Positions 8,417 to 17,400 of a stretch of 64,000 bases of DNA are shown here, in pieces (position 1 is the first letter of the stretch; every line of letters begins with the position of its first letter). The notes under the pieces were generated by a model. That model had not been told where the DNA came from. It saw nothing but the letters and a program-made list of their open reading frames with translations, and made no database searches. Made by a program: the position numbers and the translations under genes. Origin of the DNA: an uncultured Muribaculaceae bacterium (lineage in GTDB: Bacteria > Bacteroidota > Bacteroidia > Bacteroidales > Muribaculaceae); NCBI GenBank assembly GCA_947626355.1, contig CANQRV010000002.1, forward strand, positions 1 to 64,000. The letters are read 5' to 3'.

Positions 8417-8896
8417 TCAGATATTTTTTGGGAATGATATGTTCTTTAGTGTCAGACCTTTGAAAGACGATGCGATGTCAAAAAATTCTGGACACGATGT
8501 CGATTTAAAAGCTATATTCTCAATCCCGGAGTCAGCAAAAGCATTATTCTGTATTAGTTCCAGAGAATCAGGAAGGGTGATTCCCTTTAATGAGATGCAC
8601 CCATAGAATGCATCGTTGCCGATATGTTTTATCGTTGAAGGCAGCTCTATGCCGGTTAGCCAGTAGTTGCAGTAGAATGCCTTGTCCAAAATATATTCAA
8701 CAGGAAGTGTTACACCGTTGTAATTTATACTCTCGGGGATGATGACAAAGTCGGGATTGCTTTCTTCAGATAGAGACATGACTTCGGCATGCTCATATTG
8801 AATACGATAGACTACACCATCGATCGCTTCCTCTGAAAAGGCATATACCGAAATCACCGATATGAGCGCCATCAATATAGATATGATTCTCTTCAT
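8417..8896 (-). pseudogene. N-terminal part of a frameshifted BspA-like leucine-rich-repeat protein
   Basis: A 159-residue frame with a clear signal peptide (MKRIISILMALISVISVYAF) followed by BspA/TpLRR-type repeats: LDKAFYCNYWLTGIELPSTIKHIGNDAFYGCISLKGITLPDSLELIQNNAFADSGIENIAF. BspA-like proteins are surface or secreted binding proteins common in gut Bacteroidales. The frame ends at SFPKNI-stop inside CCCAAAAAATATCTGA; removing one A restores SFPKISEESYKEIFSPW, a normal repeat ending, and joins it to the 7819-8376 frame. A +1 shift is needed; the CCCAAAA heptamer favours -1 and does not help. Confidence 0.65.
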
Positions 8897-8911
8897 GACT
8901 CACCTCCTTCT

Positions 8912-9193
8912 CTATCGAGTAACACCATATACCATGCAATTTCCGATATAAATCTTTTCGGTTCCGTGTGAATTGCTTTCGCTATCATCCCTATATGAAG
9001 GATTTTCGTCAAAAGCGGGGACTCTGGTCCCGCCGTTAAGTTGGCCCATGAAGTCATCGGCCACTTTAATCGCTGATAGAAAGGCTTTGCTTTCCTTTTG
9101 CGGCGAGACATCCTCATTTGATGGCATCTCCAGGTGCTCGCATGCTCCCAGAACGATACCAAGAATCAAATAGAAAAGGAGTCTTGATTTCAT
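8912..9193 (-). CDS. Small lipoprotein, possible C10-peptidase-propeptide-like
   Basis: A 93-residue protein with a lipoprotein signal (LLFYLILGIVLGAC, lipobox LGAC), so it should be lipidated and exported. After the lipobox, KAFLSAIKVADDFMGQLNGGTRVPAF faintly resembles the propeptide or Spi-type inhibitor of streptopain (C10) peptidases in Bacteroidales, but there is no peptidase domain. An overlapping frame (8893-9162) runs further to the next start; a frameshift near the C-terminus cannot be excluded. It lies 15 bases upstream of the LRR gene on the same strand and may share its message. The similarity is weak, so the function is left open. Confidence 0.55.
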   Translation of the reverse strand: MKSRLLFYLILGIVLGACEHLEMPSNEDVSPQKESKAFLSAIKVADDFMGQLNGGTRVPAFDENPSYRDDSESNSHGTEKIYIGNCMVYGVTR

Positions 9194-9338
9194 AATGCAA
9201 GATTTTAAATGTTAACGCCACAAATTTGATAAAAGTAAAGCATTGATGCAAGAAATTTTGCAAAAAAATTAAACGCTTGCGACAATAAGGCTATAATATA
9301 TTGATATTTAGCAGTATATATTAATATTGATATTTGTC

Positions 9339-10307
9339 TTATATGGATTGAGCCTTGATTTCCTGCTTTATTGCCCCTACTCTGATATTATGGCAGATAT
9401 CGTTTATATGCCTATATGTCTTCACGACGTAGGCGCAGGGGTGATACGACTCCTTGCTCTTGCGCAAGTCCTCGTCGCCCATGTCCTCCTCGCGGTTGAC
9501 ATATACAACCTCCGGATGGCTATTCTCTATATGCTGGGCCATGAACGACGCCAGCGCCTGATAGATGCCGCGGTATTCGATGTTTCCCTTCTCCACATGG
9601 GCGAAGAGTGTGTCGCCGATCACTTCGCCGAAGGTGTAGCCGGCAATCTCGCCGTCAATCTCTATCAGCAGCCCATCGAAACCATAGAGGTGATAATTCT
9701 CCAGAACCTTAATCGTCTCGTTGCCTTCGTAGTCGAGAAGCTCCGAGCCGGCATGTCGCTCCATGAAGCGCCTCGTGAAGTCGATGAGCCGTCCGCATTC
9801 TTCCGGCGTGATTGGCTTTACGGTGTAGTCGATGTTGTTGAGGAAATAGTTGAGGTGGTTGCGTTTCTTCTCCATCTTCTTGCCGGAGAAGTGGGTGAAC
9901 TGCTTCAGCTGGTAAAGGTATTCCTTCCATTCCTCGATCTCACTTCCGGCCTCGGCCGGGACGTCGCTGCAGTTGCGCTGCCGGCATTCCACGATGGCAC
10001 GTGGCTCTCCGCATACTCCGCAGTTACATAGTAGCGAGACGGCCCGTTCTCCCTTGCCGTCGCGTGGCGTCTCGTAATAGAGTGCCATGCCGGTGGCCGG
10101 ATCGATGCCGCGCATCAGCAGCGTGTCGTCGACCACGGCATACTGATACTTGAAATAGTCGGTCCACATCAGCACTCCTCCAATCGAATAGTCGCAGGAG
10201 CGTGAGCGGCCGCGGTTGAAGTAGCCGCGTAGTAGTGGTATGTCGTCGATGGTGATTTCCTTGAACTCAAGTCTTAGGGGAGTGGAATGCCCCTTGTCGC
10301 TTTCCAT
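9339..10307 (-). CDS. DUF2156 (GNAT-fold, LPG-synthase C-terminal-like) protein
   Basis: A 322-residue soluble protein matching the DUF2156 family, which shares the double GNAT fold of the lysyl-phosphatidylglycerol synthase C-terminus. Characteristic parts are YFNRGRSRSCDYSIGGVLMWTDYFKYQYAV near the N-terminus, HFSGKKMEKKRNHLNYFL in the middle, and IDGEIAGYTFGEVIGDTLFAHVEKGNIEYRGIYQALASFMAQHI, which resembles the acyl-CoA or aminoacyl-tRNA binding core. It closes with VNREEDMGDEDLRKSKESYHP. Members probably transfer an acyl or aminoacyl group, but the substrate of the soluble group is not known. It stands alone on its strand. Confidence 0.8.
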   Translation of the reverse strand: MESDKGHSTPLRLEFKEITIDDIPLLRGYFNRGRSRSCDYSIGGVLMWTDYFKYQYAVVDDTLLMRGIDPATGMALYYETPRDGKGERAVSLLCNCGVCGEPRAIVECRQRNCSDVPAEAGSEIEEWKEYLYQLKQFTHFSGKKMEKKRNHLNYFLNNIDYTVKPITPEECGRLIDFTRRFMERHAGSELLDYEGNETIKVLENYHLYGFDGLLIEIDGEIAGYTFGEVIGDTLFAHVEKGNIEYRGIYQALASFMAQHIENSHPEVVYVNREEDMGDEDLRKSKESYHPCAYVVKTYRHINDICHNIRVGAIKQEIKAQSI

Positions 10308-10493
10308 AATCTTTGATAGTTGGTTTGCATTCTCAACGGTTTCCCCCGCCGCTTAGTTTAATTTGTCCTGAATTTTTCAATTTGACGAAGTATTATCCGG
10401 CACATTGATGAACCTTTTCTGGTTGCCGGGCGTTGGTATATGATGCGGCGGCAGTGCGCCGCGTCATCAATCAGACATAAACACAGAATTAAT

Positions 10494-10991
10494 ATGGAAA
10501 CAGTATTCTTAAACGGCAACCCGATGCATCTCTGCGGTGAGCTTCCCAAGGTAGGAACCGAAGCTCCCGAATTCGCCCTCGTAGGTCGCGACCTCTCCGA
10601 TATCGCACTCCACGACTATCGCGGAAAACGTGTTGTGCTCAACATCTTCCCGAGCCTCGACACCGATGTATGCGCAGCCTCCGTGCGCCACTTCAACAAG
10701 GAGGCCTCAGAGCTCCCAGACACCGTAGTGCTCTGCGTCTCCAAAGACCTTCCCTTCGCTGCCGCACGTTTCTGCACTGTCAACGGCATTGACAACGTGG
10801 CCACAGCATCCGGATTCCGCTCCGACTTCGGCCGCAACTATGGCGTGGAGCTGGTTGACGGTCCGCTGCGCGGCCTCTATGCCCGAGCCCTCGTCGTGGT
10901 CGATAAAGACGGCAAGGTGATGGGCACATCGCTCTGCGACCAGATCACCGAGGAGCCCGACTACGAATTCGTGAAGAAGCTCCTCGCCTGA
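10494..10991 (+). CDS. tpx: Thiol peroxidase (atypical 2-Cys peroxiredoxin)
   Basis: A 165-residue Tpx that reduces hydroperoxides using thioredoxin. The peroxidatic cysteine is C60 in PSLDTDVCAASVRHFN and the resolving cysteine is C94 in ARFCTVNG, the Tpx arrangement. The N-terminal VFLNGNPMHLCGELPKVGTEAPEFALV is also typical. The ATG before ETVFLNGNP is used; the ORF-track start 18 codons upstream adds a non-conserved basic stretch. A 28-base R1 repeat and the 45-base hairpin repeat follow the gene. Confidence 0.95.
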   Translation: METVFLNGNPMHLCGELPKVGTEAPEFALVGRDLSDIALHDYRGKRVVLNIFPSLDTDVCAASVRHFNKEASELPDTVVLCVSKDLPFAAARFCTVNGIDNVATASGFRSDFGRNYGVELVDGPLRGLYARALVVVDKDGKVMGTSLCDQITEEPDYEFVKKLLA

Positions 10992-11012
10992 CGGCTTAGA
11001 CGGTTCCTGACG

Positions 11013-11040
11013 GGCGGACGTTTTGAAAAACGTCCCTACA
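11013..11040. repeat. R1 palindromic repeat
   Basis: GGCGGACGTTTT GA AAAACGTCC CTACA. Compared with 159-186 the stem carries a compensated change (GCTTT/AAAGC to GTTTT/AAAAC), so the hairpin is kept while the sequence drifts. It is preceded by CCTGACGG, also found in related form at 152-158. Confidence 0.7.
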
Positions 11041-11069
11041 GGCCGCTCAGGATTATGAGGAATATAATA

Positions 11070-11114
11070 GAGGCCGGATACCCGCAATGGATATCCGGCC
11101 TCTGCTGTTGGCTG
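11070..11114. repeat. 45-bp hairpin repeat, left copy (bidirectional terminator)
   Basis: GAGGCCGGATA / TATCCGGCCTC form a perfect 11-bp stem around CCCGCAATGGA, followed by TGCTGTTGGCTG. It lies between the convergent tpx and T9SS-tail genes and should terminate both. The identical 45 bases, loop and tail included, recur in the same orientation at 14434-14478. Confidence 0.8.
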
Positions 11115-11120
11115 GCTATT

Positions 11121-12818
11121 CTATCTTATCACTAACTTACGCCCGTTGCGGATGTATATGCCCGGAGCAATGAGGTCCGGATCCACCCTGCGTCCCTGAA
11201 GGTCATAGATGACGGAAGACTCAGCTCCGGAGGCTTCAACCTCTTCAACGCTGTTCGGACTCGAGATGCAATCAATGCCCGAGGCCCTTGTCTCGCCTCC
11301 TCCATCGTAGAAAAGCTGTATGCTGGCCTCAATTGCACTGGCTCTAGGTGGATAATAGATGCACCATTCGTCACCTTCCTGCAGGATATCCGCGCCCTGT
11401 GTATAAGAATCGCAGTTATAGTTGTATGGGATATCGCTGGTGACATACTCGTTTCCGTCCTCATCCTTCAGAGCCGCCTCGACCGGTATGCCGTCGTTGT
11501 AAAGGATACGGTAATAAAGCTTCGAGCTGTCCATCAGCATCCCCTCCTCGCTTATGTCCGACAGCATGTAGTATGATCTATATGCATAGTCTCCATCGAC
11601 CCACTTCGTTCCGGTGAATCTCGGGTTCACGGGTGTGAGAGGCACGTCCTGCCATGGAGATACCGCGGCATCTATGAATACGGACGGTTTGCTGAAACAC
11701 ATGTCGACAAGCGGCATGGAGACCGTCTGGTCGACGTCAGTGGCCTGATAGAATGCCGCGGAGGGATTGGACAGCGTCAGTTCTGTGGCGTCGTAGTCGA
11801 ACTTAAGATCATCTTCGACAGGGGTAAGCACGAGCTTCTTCTCGAATTTCTCCCCTTCCACGCTCCAGTCATACACGGCGAGGCGTTTCAATCCCGACCG
11901 TGATGACGACACGTCTCCACGGTGGAATACCGCCTTTCCTCCTTCCAGGGTGCCCTTAAGCCAGCCCCGGCCGCTGTCGGGGAATAGGTTCCTGACATAT
12001 ATAGAGTCGCCGTGCGTGGCCAATGTGACGAAACGACCCTGCGTCTGCGGGTAGCTGTTATTCCCAGCCAGCGAGCCATAGGCTCTGGAGAGAACCTGTG
12101 CACGGCTGAAGGAGGCGTCGGCCGGAGGTGCGTATATTGACTCCTCGACGGGCTCTATCTCCGTCCTGTACACCATATAGTTGTCCACTGGTTCGAGTCT
12201 GCCGTTTTCCGAGACTTTGAAGAATGCATACTTGTCATTGATCTCCATGAAGAAGTCATGTGGATAGTCTGCCGGAAGGGGATTGGCATCATCATAGCCT
12301 CCTTTGACGTGGCAAATAATGAACACTCCAAACGGTGGCTTAGTATGGTCTACAAGATCGCGATTCATCTGCGGGTCCAAATAATATCCACCATCACAGG
12401 TCTGACATAACTCTACAGGATGCATATATACAGGAGAACCGTCAGCAAGGGTCCCAATCTCAGTGTGTATTCTAAAAAGACGGTAGGGCTCTGAATAACC
12501 ATCATCAAGGGCAGTACGCGGCGTTACCCATAGAGGCTCAATGCCGCTCATCATTCCATTGAATGAAAAATCGATGTAATGATAGGAGGCGTAAATTTCG
12601 ATGTAGTCGGTGATAGTGAAATTAGACAGGGATCCATCGGGGTTGATTCTTACTGCCTGGCTGGTACGCTTGCAGAGATGGAACACGCAGCCAGGCGCGC
12701 CGTCGTTGCCTTCTCCCGGCGGGAGCGTGGCTCCCACTGTCGGAATCAAGGGAACGGCATGGCATCCAACAGCAATCGCCACCATGGCAATTGTCAGTAG
12801 TATCTTTATCATAAGCAA
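11121..12818 (-). CDS. Exported protein of unknown function with T9SS-like C-terminal tail
   Basis: A 565-residue protein with an N-terminal signal (IKILLTIAMVAIAVGCHAVP); the cysteine makes lipidation possible. The end, SSVIYDLQGRRVDPDLIAPGIYIRNGRKLVIR, closely fits the type A sorting signal of the type IX system (VYDLQGRRV, then GIYI, then a basic strand). The central part has regularly spaced aromatic and acidic strands (for example SFNGMMSGIEPLWVTPRTALDDGYSEPYRLFRI) suggesting beta-sandwich structure, but I do not recognise a family. It is divergent from the glycoside-hydrolase-like gene at 13042, with ~220 AT-rich bases between them, and lies inside the cassette bounded by the two 45-bp repeats. 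Confidence 0.75.
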   Translation of the reverse strand: MLMIKILLTIAMVAIAVGCHAVPLIPTVGATLPPGEGNDGAPGCVFHLCKRTSQAVRINPDGSLSNFTITDYIEIYASYHYIDFSFNGMMSGIEPLWVTPRTALDDGYSEPYRLFRIHTEIGTLADGSPVYMHPVELCQTCDGGYYLDPQMNRDLVDHTKPPFGVFIICHVKGGYDDANPLPADYPHDFFMEINDKYAFFKVSENGRLEPVDNYMVYRTEIEPVEESIYAPPADASFSRAQVLSRAYGSLAGNNSYPQTQGRFVTLATHGDSIYVRNLFPDSGRGWLKGTLEGGKAVFHRGDVSSSRSGLKRLAVYDWSVEGEKFEKKLVLTPVEDDLKFDYDATELTLSNPSAAFYQATDVDQTVSMPLVDMCFSKPSVFIDAAVSPWQDVPLTPVNPRFTGTKWVDGDYAYRSYYMLSDISEEGMLMDSSKLYYRILYNDGIPVEAALKDEDGNEYVTSDIPYNYNCDSYTQGADILQEGDEWCIYYPPRASAIEASIQLFYDGGGETRASGIDCISSPNSVEEVEASGAESSVIYDLQGRRVDPDLIAPGIYIRNGRKLVIR

Positions 12819-13041
12819 TTGTTTTATGAAATAATTTTCAAAAATAACACAAAGTTTGCAATCTATAGTCTTGGTGAATTTGTTTTATCATTAATTAACA
12901 AAATTATACAACTGTTTGTGTGAAATTAACATTCCTGATGGAGGATCGACCGGGTGGAATGGCTGAACTAAAGGAAATATTGTTTATACTGGCAAACCAT
13001 TTCATCATCATGTTTGTTTGTGATTGAAAAGCCTATATATA

Positions 13042-14406
13042 ATGGAACCCATTTATACAAACATCTATATCTCTCCTTCTCCAGGTATGTTTCCCATTAT
13101 TGCCTGGGGTGGATTCTGTATTGATCAGGAAAGGACAATCCGAGATGAATATGGTAATACCTCCGCGGAATTCAAGGCATTCTTGAAGAAGGAAATAGAC
13201 TATATCAAGGATATGGGATTCACGACAGCTCTTAGGCCGTTATGGGAATCCTTTGAATATGTGCAACCCTCTCTTGGAAAGTCCGGTCTCGGCATCATAG
13301 GACAGACTCCAGCTGACAAATTGGCATCAACTGAGGTGTTCTCTTCCTATATCGCAGGTTTTCTTAACTGCAACACCCTTAATGAGATCGTTGGATGGCT
13401 GATAGTCGACGAGCCGAAGTTCAATCAATTAGAGCTATGCAGGGATATTCAACAGATTCTGATCAAGAAGCTCTACAGACTTAAGTCAATGAATATATGG
13501 ATTAACTGCATATGTCAGGAAGACAGTAAGATAGAAGATAATAAAGAGGAAGAAGACAAAGGTTATACTGGCGGTTACAGCTATCCCGGATATCTTGACT
13601 ATATCCAGAAACTTCTCTCTCCTCAGGTCTGGAGTTTTGATCAATACCCCATACGCATTAAGGATAACGGGGATGTATTTGTACAGTCCGGCTATTTCAG
13701 GATTTTGAGATGTTACATGCTACAGTCAAAGAAAACAGGGCGTCCATTCTGGGCATTCTGTCAGTGTCTATGCATTCTGCGCTCGAAAAAAGGTGTGACA
13801 AATGGCATAACAACTCCTAAACCATCATATCCCTTAATGAGATTCGAGGCTTTCTGCTCACTTGCTTATGGGGCGCAGGGTCTTGAATACTGGAGCTTGA
13901 CAACAAGAGGAATGGTTGTAGAATCATCCGGACTTCCTCGTTTCGGAGATGCTCCACTTAATGAGAAGGGAGACATACATGACATGTCGATATATAATGC
14001 CATCAAGACGCTCAACTCCGAGATCAGGAAAGGACAGTCGATATTTCTTGGAGCGGTGCCGAAGAAAGTAAGGCACACAGGAGAAAAGACGTGGGAAGGT
14101 GTTGACTATTATCAGCCGGGAGAGAGTTTCGGACCGCTTCACAGCATGGTCACCACTTCTAAAGGAGCGATAGTGTCATGGCTCGTGAATGGCAGCGACA
14201 ACTATCTGCTGATAGTGAACCATGACCCCCTAAACTCGCAAGCCATTACACTCTATGTAGACAGTCTTACCACTATATGGAGAGTGTCTTTGACGAAGCA
14301 ACCGGACTTCAGTGTCTTCCATGAAGGAGATGAATCAAAACCGCCGCAGTCTGTCTTCATAAAGCAGACACTCGAGACTGGAGGTTACGTGTTGTTGAAA
14401 TGGTGA
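13042..14406 (+). CDS. Glycoside-hydrolase-like (clan GH-A type TIM barrel) protein, paralogue 1
   Basis: A 454-residue protein without a signal peptide. Features suggesting a TIM-barrel glycosidase with a C-terminal beta-sandwich are VGWLIVDEPKF (D123-E124-P125, comparable to the strand-4 acid/base of clan GH-A), PQVWSFDQYPI, GRPFWAFCQCL, RFEAFCSLAYGAQGLEYWSL and the terminal NYLLIVNHDPLNSQAITLYV, ending GGYVLLKW. The same chain of motifs occurs in 53070-54458 and 54477-55739. The ATG before EPIYTNIYISPSPG is chosen over a TTG six codons earlier; SPSPG aligns with SPTP in the paralogues. Base composition is AT-richer than the core genes, suggesting acquisition. The substrate is unknown and activity is inferred only from motifs. 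Confidence 0.65.
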   Translation: MEPIYTNIYISPSPGMFPIIAWGGFCIDQERTIRDEYGNTSAEFKAFLKKEIDYIKDMGFTTALRPLWESFEYVQPSLGKSGLGIIGQTPADKLASTEVFSSYIAGFLNCNTLNEIVGWLIVDEPKFNQLELCRDIQQILIKKLYRLKSMNIWINCICQEDSKIEDNKEEEDKGYTGGYSYPGYLDYIQKLLSPQVWSFDQYPIRIKDNGDVFVQSGYFRILRCYMLQSKKTGRPFWAFCQCLCILRSKKGVTNGITTPKPSYPLMRFEAFCSLAYGAQGLEYWSLTTRGMVVESSGLPRFGDAPLNEKGDIHDMSIYNAIKTLNSEIRKGQSIFLGAVPKKVRHTGEKTWEGVDYYQPGESFGPLHSMVTTSKGAIVSWLVNGSDNYLLIVNHDPLNSQAITLYVDSLTTIWRVSLTKQPDFSVFHEGDESKPPQSVFIKQTLETGGYVLLKW

Positions 14407-14433
14407 CAAACCTATAGAGTTGGAAATAATACG

Positions 14434-14478
14434 GAGGCCGGATACCCGCAATGGATATCCGGCCTCTGCTGTTGGCTG
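14434..14478. repeat. 45-bp hairpin repeat, right copy (bidirectional terminator)
   Basis: Identical over 45 bases to 11070-11114 and in the same orientation, between the convergent glycosidase-like gene and the tricorn-like protease gene. Together the two copies bound a 3.4-kb accessory segment as direct repeats. Confidence 0.8.
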
Positions 14479-14492
14479 ATGATTCTTTCAGT

Positions 14493-17400
14493 TTACTTGC
14501 TGTCGATCTCGCGGAGCAGCTCCTTGACGGCTGCGTCGAGCTGCGAGTCGATCCCCTTCACCACATCCTCAGGCTTGTTGGCCACCTTGATGTCGGGTTC
14601 CAGCTGCGTGTTCTCGAGGATCGTGCCGTCTTCAGTGCGGAAAGCTACCACAGGTACGCCGAAGATCATTGTCGGATCCTGAAGCGTGATCCAGTTGACG
14701 CTCGACATGGTGCCGGGCACCGGCATCCCGACGAGCTTGCCCATCTTCTTGTGCTTGTAGACCCACGGCGTGCCGTGGGCGTTGCTGTAGTTGGCCTCGC
14801 CGATCACCATGATGCTCGGCTTGTTCCAGCGGCGTGAAGGCATCTCCGACGACTTGCGGCCATGGATCTCCTGCGTCAGATAGCGGTCGCCGCTGAAGAG
14901 CACCTCGATATCCTCGTGGAGACGGCCGCCGCCGTTCCAGCGCGTGTCGATCACGATGCCCTCCTTATCCACATACTCGCCGAGCAGCTTGGCGTAGATG
15001 CGGCGGAAGCTCTCGTCGTCCATCGACTCGATATGCACGTAGCCCAGACGGCCGTTGGAGAGGCTGTCGACGGCCTTCTCGCGGCTCTTCACCCAGCGGT
15101 TGTAGAGCAGCCCGTTGGTGCGGCCGTTGGAGACGGGGAGGATCACCTCGTCCCATCTGGAGCCGGTGGCCGGATCGAGGATACCCACGAGCGTCTTCTT
15201 GCCCGTGATGCCGTTGAGGAGCTTCGAGGCATCGGCGCCGGCCTCGAGCCTGCTTCCGTTGATGCTCTCGATGATGTCGCCCTTCTTGAGGCGCGTGGTG
15301 GCGCGGTCGAACGGACCACCCGCGATGATCTCGTCTACCTTCATGCCGTCGCCGTCGTAGGTCATGTCGTAGAGCAGGCCGAGCGACGCCGTGGCCTCAT
15401 TGGCGCCGGGCCCGTAGTAGCGGCCGCCGGAGTGTGACACGTTCAGCTCGCCGAGCAGCTCGCTGAGCAGCGACGCGAAGTCATAGTTGTTGTTGATATG
15501 GGGGAGGAAGCGCCTGTAGTTGTCGACATACATATCCCAGTCGACAGGCATCTCCGGGAGGTAGAACCTCTCCCTTGCCTCGTTTCTCACATATTCGAGC
15601 ATCGCCTCGCGCTCCTTGGCAGGGTCGAGCTTCACCTTGCCCGAGATGTCGACGGGAGTCAGCTTCGAGGAGGAGGGTACGTATTTCTTCACCGTCGAGC
15701 CAACGAGATAGAGGTTGCCGTCATTGTCCTTGGTGATGGCGGCGGGGGAGGCGTCGAGCTTCTTGTCGAGCTCCACCTCGTCTTTACGCAGCTCCTTCTT
15801 CCAGAGGTCGTAGCCACCCTCGAAGGCCGAGAGGTAGTAGAGCGTCTCGCCGTCGTCGGAAAGGGCGTAGTCGGCGAGCTCCGACGAGTTGGGAGTGAGG
15901 CGCACCGTGCGCTCCTCGAGGCCCTCGCGGTCTATTGTTATTTCCTTGCTCTCCTCGGTCTCGGCCCTGGAGTCGTCTTTCTTCTTCTTTTTCTTGTCGG
16001 CCTTGTCCTTGTCGTCGGCGGCCTTCTTCTGCTCCTTTTCGACTTCCTTCAGCAGAGCGAAGTCCTCCTCGTTGAGGCGGAACTTATCGTAGGCGTCCTT
16101 GTTGAGGAAAGTCATCATCACGTCGCTCTGCGAACCCCATGATGCGTGGTTGCGCATGCCGTAGCGCTCGGAGGCGAAGATCACGGCGTTGCCGTCGGCG
16201 CTCCAGTGGGGATTCTGGTCGAAATAGCCGGTGCGCGTCACCGGTATCACCTCGGCGTCGGCCACACGGATGATGGAGATGTCGCTATAGGGCTCGTGGC
16301 TGGGATTCATCACCTCCACGGCTATCATTCGGCTGTCGGGGCTCCACTCCATATTAGTGCCGTCGGAGCGGTAGTTGCTCACGTGCTCGAGAAGCGGCTT
16401 CACTGCCTTGGTGTCGAGGTCCATCACCATGAGGTTGTTGCGGTCTTGCATGAAGGCCATCTTCTTGCCGTCGGGCGACACCATAGGATATGAGCGCTCC
16501 ACTCCGTCGGCCTTGAACACGGGCTCCTCGTTGACGAGGGTGGCGTTGGAGAAGTTGGGGTCATCCTTGCGTGCTATCGTTGCGTGGTAGATGTTGCTCC
16601 GGCCGTCGCGCAGCGAGGTGTAGTAGAGGCCGCGGCCATCCTTGTCCCAGCTCAGTCCATATTCCATGGCCGGCGTGTGGGTGATCTGCTTTGTCGACTT
16701 ATACTCGGTGGAGGTCACGAACACCTCGCCGCGGTTGATGAAGGCCACCTGCTTGCCGTCGGGCGACACGGCAGCCTCCGAAGCGCGGGAGAAGGGAATA
16801 TCGGAGGGCTCGTCGAGGTCATCGTCCACCACATCCACCTTCAGCTTATCGGCCTTCGCGCCGGGGCGCATGGTGTAGAGCTCGCCGTTGTAGGTGAAGG
16901 CCAGCAGGTCGTTGCCGCCGCGGCTGAGAAACCTCACGGGGTGGGTGGTGAAGTCGGTGAGCGCCTTCACGTTGCCCGGATTGTCGAGATTCATCGAATA
17001 GACGTTGAAGGAGCCGCCGTTGCGCTCGCTGAGGAAATAGACGGTCTTGCCGTCGGCTCCCACGGTCGGGTTGCGGTCCTCTCCGGCTATGTCGGTGAGG
17101 TTGGTATGATGGCCGGTATTGGCGTCGTATAGCCAGATGTCGCGGGTGATCGACGATGTGTGGTGTTTGCGCCACTTGTCTTCAAATCCCTTCTTGTCTT
17201 CATACACAAACGACCTGCCGTCGCCGAGATAGCTGACGCCGAGGGCCGGCGTGCCGAGGATCTGTGTCGGGCGGCCGCCTTCCACCGGTATGGAGTAGAG
17301 CTCCGACATGACGCCGAAGGGAGCCATCGCGCTCTTGGCAGGGTCCTGGATGGCCGCCGTGTAGACGATGTTTTTCCCGTCGGGAGTGAAAGCCTCGGGC

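Noticed and set aside
8420-8440. Programmed -1 frameshifting at CCCAAAA in the LRR gene
   Set aside because: The heptamer is in the right register for -1 slippage, but the downstream frame needs a +1 shift, so canonical -1 frameshifting would give a wrong product.
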